Shown here one piece after another: positions 23,290 through 32,513 of a stretch of DNA of 64,000 nt. The DNA lies in NCBI GenBank assembly GCA_016169945.1, contig JADLSH010000138.1, positions 1,663,501-1,727,500 of the forward strand. The letters are read 5' to 3'. The position numbers were made by a program, and so were the translations under genes. Every line of letters starts with the position of its first letter. Position 1 is the stretch's first letter. The notes beneath the pieces are model-generated. The model saw only the letters and a list, made by a program, of their open reading frames with translations, had not been told where the DNA came from and did no database searches. Origin of the DNA: Trachythela sp. YZ-2020 (Eukaryota; Cnidaria; Anthozoa; Malacalcyonacea; Clavulariidae).

Positions 23290-23913
23290 CAAGTCTCAAA
23301 ACATTTGTGTTGCAAGAAGCGTTGCACGGAGTAGAATCAGGTGCTACTTTTCCCAACGATTGCGACAACACTGCAACATATTTTTAGTAAAGCATAGCAC
23401 AGGGTAACATACCTTCGTGCAACTTGTCTCGCAATGTTTACTCACTGAGTGGCTTCCAAATGGCTCTTAGCTGACAATTTGACGCCAAATGGTAGCACTC
23501 GCGGTGTTTACCATAATCATTGCAAGTTGCAGATCAGGTGTAACATTGCTTGCATTATGCAATGCTAAAATCGTTTTTCCTAACATTGTGAGAAAAATGC
23601 GAGACAAGTTGCACAGTGTAAGAGCGCCTTAACTCTTAAGAAACAAGTGAATATTTTCAACACAGTCTATTAAACTGAAAGATGCAGTACTGTACGTGTA
23701 AGCTCTGTTTACATTTTTGTATCCAAATAGTGAACATTATATGTAAACGAAGTGGCGACAACTAAACTTCAATATTATAATGTGTACAATACAATACTCA
23801 TTATTATATAGCAAGTGTCAAAGTTCAATTTCCCTGTTTGCCGATTGGACAAAACCATATCACGTGGCGGTCCACAAAACGTCATGTTCGGCAACCGGTC
23901 AACAATGAAACAA
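23290..23913. other. Gene-free stretch
   Basis: No gene. 23320-23640 is rich in 'ttgcgagacaagttgc'-type repeats in both orientations (gcgagacaagttgc at the right, gcaacttgtctcgc at about 23415), so it may be an old inverted-repeat element. Confidence 0.4.
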
Positions 23914-24052
23914 TTGGTTTTCGCGTGATATGAAGAATTATCAAGCCTCAGTTTCGTGTTATCAACCTCAGCCTTCGGCTTCGGTTGATAACACAAAACC
24001 TCGGCTTGGTAATTCTTCATATCATGCTCAACTTCATTCAATAATTGTTAAA
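23914..24052. mobile_element. Palindromic foldback MITE, second copy
   Basis: It has the same architecture as 6741-6890: 'cgtgatatgaagaattatca' and its inverted partner 'aattcttcatatcatg', with 'gttatcaacctcagcc' in the middle. It is about 85 percent similar by eye. It lies in TTC33 intron 2. Confidence 0.7.
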
Positions 24053-24077
24053 TAGCTGGAAACAGACGTAGCCGGGG

Positions 24078-24455
24078 CAGTGAGCTCCATATATATATCT
24101 GGAGTAAGAACTTCTAATGTTCGGCCAATAGGCCAAGTGAAGCCAAAGATGGCGGCAATTGACGTCCAAACTCATGAAGGTCATAAACAGTTTTCATACC
24201 ATTTTTCTAGCTAATTCCAGTTTATACTAACAGATCGCATCGCTAATCAAGTTATTAGTTCATAAAATCATGATGTTATTGTTTACATCGGAGTAAAAAC
24301 ACGAAATTTCGGCACACTCCTTGCCGGCTTGTGCAAACCGCGCGGTCGAAAACAATAGAAAGGGATTGGCACTGGACGTCAATTTCCGCCATCTTTGGCT
24401 TCACTTTTTGGACATAAGTTCTCACTCCAGATATATATATATATAGAGCTCACTG
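24078..24455. mobile_element. hAT-type MITE (CAGTGAGCTC family), complete copy
   Basis: Ends CAGTGAGCTC and GAGCTCACTG are perfect inverted partners extended by AT-rich stretches and CTGGAGTAAGAACTT / AAGTTCTCACTCCAG. The 8-bp duplication AGCCGGGG is perfect on both sides (24070-24077 and 24456-24463). It is 378 bp with no coding capacity. It is the reference copy for the degraded one at 13919-14306. Confidence 0.9.
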
Positions 24456-24463
24456 AGCCGGGG

Positions 24464-25657
24464 TTGTTCTGTTCCATGCTTTCTAGTATGGCCAAAGAAA
24501 AATTGGAAGGCTGACAAAGTCATGCAGCCATCTCACGACCCCAAAACACGAACAAACAGGAGGATGTTTTGAGCTGATATCTGCAGCTAAAAAGATGAGC
24601 TAGATTGAGGTCGGCAAAAATTTGCCAACCTGGGAGGTTGACAGGTTTGCATTTAGGTCGGCATTGACGAATGCAGATGCGTTTTCGAGGGTCGTGTTTT
24701 CGAGGGCAAATGTTCGTATAAAAGAAACGTTTATTCTTCCAGTATCTTCACGTGTTATACATTTCTATGGGAAATTTACTGAGCCTGTTACTCGAAACAA
24801 CGTATTAATATTCACGATATCCTTCAAGAGCCATAGTTGTGCTTCGCGAGTACAATAAATATCAAAGTGCTGCTGTTCAAGCAGCTGCGGTTTACACTGT
24901 AATTTTGAAACTCAATTGATGGCTCATTCTCATTAAAACACAAAATCAGTTTCGTGAATATGTAAAGCTAGTCCATTAAGAGTAGTAATTTATCATATTT
25001 GTCTGGGAAAAATTATCATCATTTGTCAGGTAATTGCCGACTTTTGCATTTAAATTAACATGAGATGTGTGAATATATGACTCTTGACAATAAAAAAACA
25101 GGATGGTTATCCAGGGAACCGTTTTGCTAATTATTTCACAACGAAAGCTAAGCGTGTGTTTAGCTACAACTTGATGAATCTTAAATTTATAGATGCAAAA
25201 CAGAAACATAAATTCCACAAACTACGAGCTAACCTGAGTATCAGGCCAATATTTCCCTTCCTTAAATGCGGGTGGAGGGAAGGGAAATTAAGCGTGATAC
25301 TCAGGTTAACTACGAGCATGCAAATATGCGTAGTTCGTTTTTTCGAATATGTCATGACGACTGCGTCCAGCAGACACAGTTATTAGCTGGAGGCTGGACG
25401 CGGGCAGAGCAGACGCAAGAGCTCTGGAGACAAGACAAAGGCAGACCCAGACGGCGAGAAGCGGGCGCTCTGGAGGCAGAACACGGGCAGTCGAAGCAGT
25501 GTTAAGTTAATATACTAGAAATACATTCATGCAGAATCCCCTCGCCCATTTGACAAGCCCATAGAGTATAGGTCACTGAGCCGAAGGCGAATTAATAGAA
25601 ATTTCAAAGAGAAAAACACAGACAGAAAGTTATGAGGCCAGTTTAAAAGATTAATAT
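24464..25657. other. Gene-free stretch
   Basis: No gene. A short inverted pair at about 25230-25310 ('ctaacctgagtatcaggcc' with 'gtgatactcaggttaac') surrounds 'atttcccttccttaa'. About 25511-25560 is an inverted copy of the dispersed repeat seen near 7700 and 26460. Confidence 0.4.
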
Positions 25658-27104
25658 TAATCCCCGAGCCGACGCGAAGCGCCGTGCGAGGGTACTAATT
25701 CCGCTCGGATATTTACCCCCGGGTATGTGACAACATAGCGGAATGCAAAGTTGTCCGCCATTATGCAATGGACGGTTTTCTACGTTATGCGCATGCGCGA
25801 GTTCAGACCGAGAGAAAACTGTTTGTACTCGGGAGTCGGGGCATATAAAACAGCCAAAAAAGTCTCTAAAGAGAGATAAATGAAAATTATTTAGTGGAAC
25901 AGAAGGAAAAAACAGTCAAAAGACCGAAGAAAGACAAGATTTTCGGGTTTTAAAGAGTTTTAAACGCGTAAGTGTCTATTTTGTATACTTGCTTTTGCCG
26001 TATTGGCATGCAGTATATTATAGTTTTGTGGATTTGAAAATGCGTATGTCATCCTGTGTGGTTAATACAACATTAATTAATGTTAAAAGGTATTTTAGTA
26101 TTAATTCAAATACGTTATAGAATAAGAAACAACATATTAAATCTCAAAAACAAGTGCGAAAAGAAGTATAAAAGTACTGTTTTGTGAAAATTTCGAAATG
26201 TTTTGTGAGACTTCTAAGGTTGAATTTTACATTAAATCAAAGCTAAAAGAGTACGTAATAGCATACCTACTTTATATAGTTGGGCAATTGATAATATTAT
26301 AGGTAACATTAACAAATCTTATCAATATTTTGTACAAACTAAGAGAAATATACAGTGTTGCGTGTTACCATGGTTACATTGATTGACTCAGTACTTCATG
26401 TTACAATAACTTTTGGGGGAGTAAATTGTGTGGTTCGAATGGGCGAGGGGATTCTGCATGCATGTATTTCTAGTATAGTACTAAATTCATGCAGCGCTTT
26501 ACTTAATGGCCGGTTATAAACAATACTCACAACGTCAACGAGTGTCAAAAATATATCGAAGAAAACTGCAAAAACAAACAAATTCGTGAGAAAAATACCT
26601 TGGAATGGCTCATATTCAAAATAGAATGGCTTTAAAAATATATCTAAGCTATATTTTTACTGCACATAACAATATAAATGAGGATAAAACGAATAATTTA
26701 CAAACTATAAGTATATATAAGAGTTGAGCCGTGCGGAAAAAGTTTACATGTATATTTCAACAGCGAAAAAAAACGCTGCTTCGGGGAGAAAAAAGTGTAT
26801 TTGTTATCGCTTACCTTGAAAAATGTCAATAATGTATCCTTCTTGAAATTTATTATTAATTTTTTTCATTAAATATTTTGAAATCAGGCTCGAAAAACCG
26901 ATTTTTCGGTTTCAAACTCAGCAGCTCTCGAGGAGCCATTTTGAATTTTTTCTGTCGGTACTCGCGCATGCGCATAACTTAAAAAACCGTCCAACGTCCA
27001 TGACAAAAAAAAATGGCGGACAACTTTGCACTCCGCTATGTTCACAAATCTCCGAGCGGAATTAGTACCCTCGCACGGCGCTTCGCGCCGTAGCTCGGGG
27101 ATTA
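25658..27104. mobile_element. 1.45-kb inverted-repeat element, TAATCCCCGAGC ends
   Basis: The left arm starts TAATCCCCGAGC and continues cgaagcgccgtgcgagggta and gcggaatgcaaagttgtccg, then gcgcatgcgcgagt. The right arm carries the same blocks inverted and ends GCTCGGGGATTA at 27104. The inner arms share 'cgataacaaatacac'-type sequence with the element near 42.3-42.8 kb. Another end of this family lies at about 48955-49078. No transposase is recognised. It is in TTC33 intron 2, directly next to exon 2. Confidence 0.75.
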
Positions 27105-27133
27105 TAGTGTATGTAATATTTAATACAATTCAC

Positions 27134-27215
27134 CTGTGCTTTCATTTCATGAAGTACATCATCATCTGGTGTGAGTTGAATGGCTTCATTCCATTTTCTT
27201 ATTGACTCCCAATAC
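27134..27215 (-). CDS. TTC33: TTC33, exon 2
   Basis: An 82-bp exon with acceptor ttgtattcAG and donor CAG|GTGAAT. It starts with one base completing a split codon and ends in phase 0. It reads YWESIRKWNEAIQLTPDDDV then LHEMKAQ, the first TPR of TTC33 (YREAIQKWDEALQLTP in the vertebrate protein). The split-codon phase decides the end of exon 1 (see there). Confidence 0.85.
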
Positions 27216-27649
27216 CTGAATACAATTGATTTAATCCACCATGTTGATAAAAATATTTTCACGTTTCATATAGCTATATGAGAGTGTCATTTTATGGGAG
27301 GGGGTACAGTATGTGCGCCATTGGTCAGATAATCAAAGCTAGTAAATAGTTTCGAAATATTGCCAATTGCGTTCAGAACTTTGCTACTAAACTGTTTTCT
27401 ACATTCTTCATGCAGCTGTTGCAATTTGGTCAAATTTAATGTCATAGGCAGTGGAACCGGAGGGGTAGGGTAGGGGGCTATAGCCCCCAAAAGTAGAAAT
27501 AAGTAAGGCCCCCAAAGAATGCAGGAAATGCCATTTCTTCCCTAGAATGCAGGAAATGCCATTTCAGAAACTCTGGGGCCCGTACAGTTCATCTAGCCCC
27601 CCTCCCCCCGCCAACCAGACCCCAACATGTTGTATGTCACTAATGTCAG

Positions 27650-27930
27650 GTGTATAAATGACAGAATGTGATCTTTTAGGTACCAACATAGTCAAAAGAT
27701 CCTGTTTGATATCAATCAGAAAACACATGCTGTATATTCTATACCATGCAGTGACTGCGAGAAAAAGTATCTGGGACAGTCTAAGTGCCAGTTTAATTGG
27801 CACACATTAAAAAAACACATCAAAATGCTGTTTCAACTTTAAACAATGGGAAATCAGCTCAAACGCATGATATTAAACCGGATTGCTGTGAAGAAACAAA
27901 CTTTAAAGAGCCTGTATGATCTCAAAATAC
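27650..27930 (+). pseudogene. GIY-YIG endonuclease fragment of a Penelope-like element
   Basis: The frame reads THAVYSIPCSDCEKKYLGQS then KCQF, and after a shift KHQNAVSTLNNGKSAQ. This matches the GIY-YIG domain of Penelope-like elements (VVY.IPC..C...YIG.T). The conserved arginine expected after the YIG is not present, and the frame shifts near 27820. It lies in TTC33 intron 1 in the opposite orientation. Nothing of the reverse transcriptase is nearby. Confidence 0.65.
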
Positions 27931-28556
27931 AAGACAACGAATATCAACAAAAATTTCAAAGTTGTCCAATCAGGTTTGAGTGTATTTTGAGTTGTTCACC
28001 GACTTCCGGTTTTTTAACAGCAAACCTGGCACGCGGATATATTTTTGCCAAATTTTGTCATTCCCTCACAGATTTTAGAGCGAATTTAAGCTCTTTGATT
28101 AAAGCATCGTTGTTTTGAGAGTTGTACGGTATCATTATTGCAGGGGATATCGATTAATCTCGAAAGAAATGCATTTAAAGGCGAAAAATCGAGGATAGTT
28201 TCGTGTAACATATGCCAAGTCTGGGCTATTTTGGTCTCAATGTTTCCTTCCTTCCCTCGTTATAAGGAAGTCACAGGCGGGCGCGGGCAAATAGAGCCTG
28301 GGCCTCCTGTGGATATTTCACTAATTTTAGGTAAGTGGCAAATTCTGTTGAGTTGGCTGACCATGCAGTTGACTCTGTGTGCTCACTGTGCTGTGCTGTC
28401 TGCACTGTTTAAAGCACTTAACTATATGCTGTATATAGTGTATCAAAATATATGGGCAAAATATGGCACGCCGAAATATTTGTGAAATTTTACCCCCAAC
28501 ACGCAGGGACTCACAATTTTCTACGGAAAGCATGCCTTCGGCTCCAGACCCCCTTA

Positions 28557-28906
28557 GGGTCTGTTTATATGATCCAGCTAGGCGGGACGGGACAGTTGCA
28601 GAGATCCTGCTTGTAATATAAACTCTATTGAGTGTTTATATGATCCCGCTTCTATCTCGCCTAGATGGGATCCCGGCTTCTGTTGCCGGGATCTCGCGTA
28701 GCCGGGATGAAAAATTCCCATATAAACACTCTATCCCGGCCAGGTGGGATGAACTTTTCTTCTGAGCACGCGTAAATCCCTTTTCTGCAAGAAAATATGA
28801 CGTCAAGCACTTAACTGGCTTCATCCCAGCAATGTATTTTGTCCATTTAGACAAGCCATCCCACATAGGTGAGTTTCCCGGCTAGACGGGTCATATAAAC
28901 AGGCCC
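28557..28906. mobile_element. PIF/Harbinger-type MITE, 350 bp, TTA duplication
   Basis: GGGTCTGTTTATATGATCC on the left and GGTCATATAAACAGGCCC on the right are inverted partners flanked by TTA (28554-28556 and 28907-28909). Internal copies of 'atcccggc' and 'catataaacactc' in both orientations add further hairpins. It lies in TTC33 intron 1. Confidence 0.8.
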
Positions 28907-29078
28907 TTAATGAGTTTTGCACCTTTGGCGCATGCAGCTCAAGCCCTTTTCTCCATATAAAACATTTTTACATAATAGATGATCAGAAGAAAAGTGCCCC
29001 TTCAACTCAAAGTTGCTATGTCCATGCTTGAACAAAAAGGAATATATAAACTGAAATATTCAAATATTTTTCACTTGC

Positions 29079-29305
29079 TTTTGCAGCTCAGCTAGAGCGA
29101 TGCCTTCGTTTTTTAAACGAGTACTCTTTGTTATTCTATCTTCAAGTACACCATGTTCTTCATGCTTGGATTTCTTCGTCAAAGATCTCCAATCTTCAAT
29201 TAAAGGCTCATTTATATCATCGCGTTCTGAGAAAGTCGCAGGAAGTAAATTTGATACATTTTTACATCGTTTACGTTTCCATGAAAAACTTGTTTTGGCA
29301 GACAT
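29079..29305 (-). CDS. TTC33: TTC33, exon 1, with apparent GC splice donor
   Basis: The first coding exon reads MSAKTSFSWKRKR and later RLKNEGIALAEL. This fits the TTC33 N-terminus, whose vertebrate form starts with a short M..F.WKRK motif. I chose the ATG at 29305 for that match; further in-frame ATGs lie at 29329 and 29350. The split codon at the start of exon 2 requires this exon to end two bases into a codon. The only fit is CAAAA|GCAAGT, a GC donor with otherwise perfect consensus. Using the nearby GTGAAA instead gives the wrong phase. TTC33 is a small TPR protein without a well-defined biochemical role. A BEL/Pao LTR begins 286 bases upstream of this ATG. Confidence 0.8.
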
Positions 29306-29590
29306 GTTGGAATTGTTGGAATCTGTCATACTTCGATTCAGCGGATGCAATGCAGTCGACTAAATACTTCAAGTTATACTACATATAAGAAAACGAGCAA
29401 TTAAAATTTAGAAAGATTAATGGTCACTAAACACGCATGAAGAAATTAATTATGTACACATAAATTAAAATAATAAATATGCATTTTTTGGGGTACAGGA
29501 TGCTGAAGCATTAATAATATCAAAATTATGAAATGTGAAAATACATCCTTCTGTGTTTGTGTAAATGGGTGTGGCCCAGTATATCATCAA

Positions 29591-29889
29591 TGTTCCTGCC
29601 ACTAGGGCCCTATATATTTCTATATTTATACTTTTTACGGCGCTTCTTTCATCTTTTTCTCGTTCGCGCCATCTACATATTTTCAGCCACTCCATTGGCT
29701 GAATTTGCTAGTCAGGGGGGCCTTCTGTTTTTGGGAACTGGTTTTTACTTTGTATTCCTACGCGCCTTTGTTAGCATTCTCTTTTTACCTTATTTACATT
29801 TGAATATATCGTTTGAAAACATTATTTCTGTGTGGTTATACTGCTGGAGAAAGATTCTGAGCTTCGTTCAGGTCTGAAGTACCAGAACA
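29591..29889 (+). repeat. 5' LTR of the BEL/Pao element
   Basis: The 299-bp repeat differs from the 3' LTR at only a handful of positions (for example CCTG/CTGG near the start, ggccttctg/ggccgtctg, gcattctc/gcactctc, acatttg/acacttg). TG...CA termini are present. It acts as promoter for the element on the plus strand, divergent from TTC33 on the minus strand. Confidence 0.9.
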
Positions 29890-29962
29890 GTAAAAAGAGA
29901 GACATCTTTCTGGCGTTTACGAAGACTTTGTTTATCGAATATCGAAGACCGACATTTGTAGT

Positions 29963-32152
29963 ATGGATAAAATCGCTACAAACACGTCTTTAACCGAAGA
30001 CAACGTTCAGTTTACAACGGATAATGCAGAGATGAACCACCCTATCGCCGAAGAACCTGAGGTAGGAGAATTAAAGTCCATTTTAACGGGGGAAATCGAC
30101 GAAAACACGGGGTAAATTGTTGAAAATACGGGGGATATTGACTTGACTAAATTTCCGACTACGCTTGACGCCATTACGGAAGTTTCTGAAAGCGCTATAT
30201 CGACCCAAAAGATTTCCGAAACCTTCCGCTAAGTCTATTGAAAATCGCCTACAATCAGACCAAGCCAAACTTGAAAAATTGTGGCGAAATACATTGAATT
30301 CTGTGACAAAACTTCATGAAGCCCCAAACTCGGTAGAAGAAATAAAATCGCGCATATCACAGGTACGCTTGAATTTCCACCACTATCAAGCCATGTCGCT
30401 GTCGTTGGTAGAGTTTCTTACCAGCGTCAATGCACCTCAACAACAACGCGAGTGTGAAATTCTTGAAAAACGCAGTCGGTTCATTCAAAACACTGTAAAC
30501 GAGGGAAGTGAGCGAAAGTTGGAACTTTTGACCGAAAATTCATCCCGTCGTTCACGTAGTTCCTCCTCATCCTCTACAGCAGCACGAGCCCAAGCTAGAG
30601 CCGAAGCCACCGCAGCATTAAAAAAGGCAGCAATGCAAAAGAAAAGATCATTGCTTGAATCCGAGTCTGCGTTCCTAATACAACAAGAGGAACTAGCCTT
30701 AGCTAAGAAAAAATTAGAACAGAAAGCACGTATGGAAAGTTTACGATTGGAAGAGGAGGCAGCAGTCGCCGTAGCCAAAGCAGATGCCTTCGATAACGAA
30801 CTGAGTCTCGAAGATCACTGTGAATCTAAACATCCGGATTTACCCAAAGACGATCCTGTCGAAAGAGTTCAGCACTATATTAATAACCAATGTTTTGATC
30901 AACATAACATTAACGAACATAACTATACCCCTACCGTATCTCCTCAAACTACTCATCCCAAACCAATCGAAAAGAACAGTTATCCTGCCCAAGACACGTC
31001 ACCGAGTCACCAATTAGACCCAACCGCGGACATTTTCAGAACCCAACCCCAAGCCACCTCCAAATCAAATGAAAACAATTTGGGTGCGTACATCCAGTTC
31101 ATGGCCCGTCGAGAACTTATCGCAAATAAGATTCAGAAATTCGATGACAATCCGAGAAATTACTGTAGTTGGAAGGAGTCTTTTAAAAACATGACAAGAG
31201 ATATCAACATAACTCCGAGTGAGGAACTATCATTAATTATCGAGTATACCTCCAACGAATCGAAGAAACTGGCACTACGCCTACGCAATGCACACATTAA
31301 CAACCCAATCAATGGCGTAGCAGTCCTGTGGCAGAAACTGGGACAGAGATTTGGGTCCAACGCTGTCATTACTGAAGTACACCTCAATAAACTGCAAGAC
31401 TTCCCAAAGATCGGGTATAGAGATAACAAGAGACTACAAGAGCTCGGAGACTTGCTCCTAGAGTTGCAGTGTGCCAAGAACGACGGGGGGTATCCAGGAC
31501 TTAGAATTCTCGATGAACCTGTATACATTAAACCAGTTATAGCCAAACTTCCTAGTGATATCCAAAACCGGTGGCAACGTCATGCCTACCGCTACAAAAA
31601 GGAACATAAGGATATAGATTACCCTCCATTTACCGAATTCGCAACGTTCATCCAGGAACTGTCTCTCGAGAGAAACGATCCAAATTTAATCATAGACACA
31701 CCCGAGAAGAGAAACGCGAGCCCTAGAAACTTTACTCTAAGGGAAGAAATTAACGTAAAGAAGACCGAGATGACGGACACACATATTGGAGACGAAGAAA
31801 CCAGCACGCGTGATCCTACGAATTGGTGCATTGTCCACCAGAAACCCCATCCGTTAAATAAGTGCCGTACCTTCAGAGCTAAGCCATTGGAAGAGAGGAG
31901 GACGATACTGAGACAAAACCGTGTATGTTTTCGTTGCCTCGCCTCTTGTACTCACCTCGCGAAAGACTGCAAATGCACAATTAAATGTACGGAGTGTCAG
32001 AGCGATAAACACGTAGCAGCACTTCACAGCCAGACGAGAGTCCCATCGCTACAACAAGACGAGCAAAACCATGACGGGGAGCAAGACGGCACTCGACAGT
32101 ATGGCGGGGAGCAAGCGGAGGTTACAACCAATACACTCTTTCGATAATTACG
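29963..32152 (+). pseudogene. BEL/Pao gag, disrupted
   Basis: The likely ATG at 29963 opens a frame that hits a stop at 30113-30115 and shifts frame near 30200-30230. From about 30165 an open stretch of 660 codons continues. It has an Ala/Glu/Lys-rich coiled-coil-like region (about residues 45-215) and the BEL-type central domain (NYCSWKESFKNM onward, about residue 330). It ends in zinc-knuckle cysteines (CRTF, CFRCLASCTHLAKDCKC, CTECQSDKH, about residues 575-640). The C-terminal end runs into the MITE at 32135 and stops there. Confidence 0.85.
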
Positions 32153-32269
32153 TCACATCCGCCTATTTGGCCTGGGAACCTCGCTTTCGTGCATCAAGAC
32201 GAAACTTGATTGGCCCACTCTTCGTGGGAGTGAGGCTCCCAGGCCAAATGACGTAATTATCGAAAGAGT
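32135..32269. mobile_element. 135-bp MITE inserted at the gag-pol boundary
   Basis: ACTCTTTCGATAATTACGTCA on the left is matched exactly inverted at the right end. A second inverted block (ttggcctggga) lies inside. TA occurs one base outside each end, which would suit a Tc1/mariner-type MITE, but this is not decisive. It separates gag from the protease frame. A similar left end (ccctttcaaaaattacgtca) is seen near 41645. Confidence 0.75.
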
Positions 32270-32274
32270 CTATT

Positions 32275-32508
32275 GTACCGAAGTATGCAGGAATCGACCT
32301 GGCGGTAAATCGTGCTCAAAAATTTGCTTAGCTAACATTTACGTTAATGGACATCCCGAAACGAAAGTAAAGGCTTACGTAGTCATTGATGACCAGAGTA
32401 ATAGCTCGCTGGCAAAATCCGAACTCTTCGACCGTTTAAACGTAAACGGTGAAGCGTCTGCGTATACACTAAAAACATGCGGTGGAACAACTCAGATTCG
32501 AGGAAGAC
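32275..32508 (+). pseudogene. BEL/Pao aspartic protease, 5' part
   Basis: The frame contains CSKICLANIYVNGHPETKVK and then YVVIDDQSNSSLAKSELFD, the catalytic-loop region of the Pao-type retropepsin (in this group the usual DTG/DSG is replaced by D-D-Q-S). It is cut by the LINE at 32514. Its remainder resumes at 34689. Confidence 0.75.
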
Positions 32509-32513
32509 TTTTT

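Noticed and set aside
29557..29877. Open frame in the 5' LTR, repeated in the 3' LTR, as a gene
   Set aside because: It is LTR sequence with no coding similarity; it is present in both LTRs only because they are repeats.
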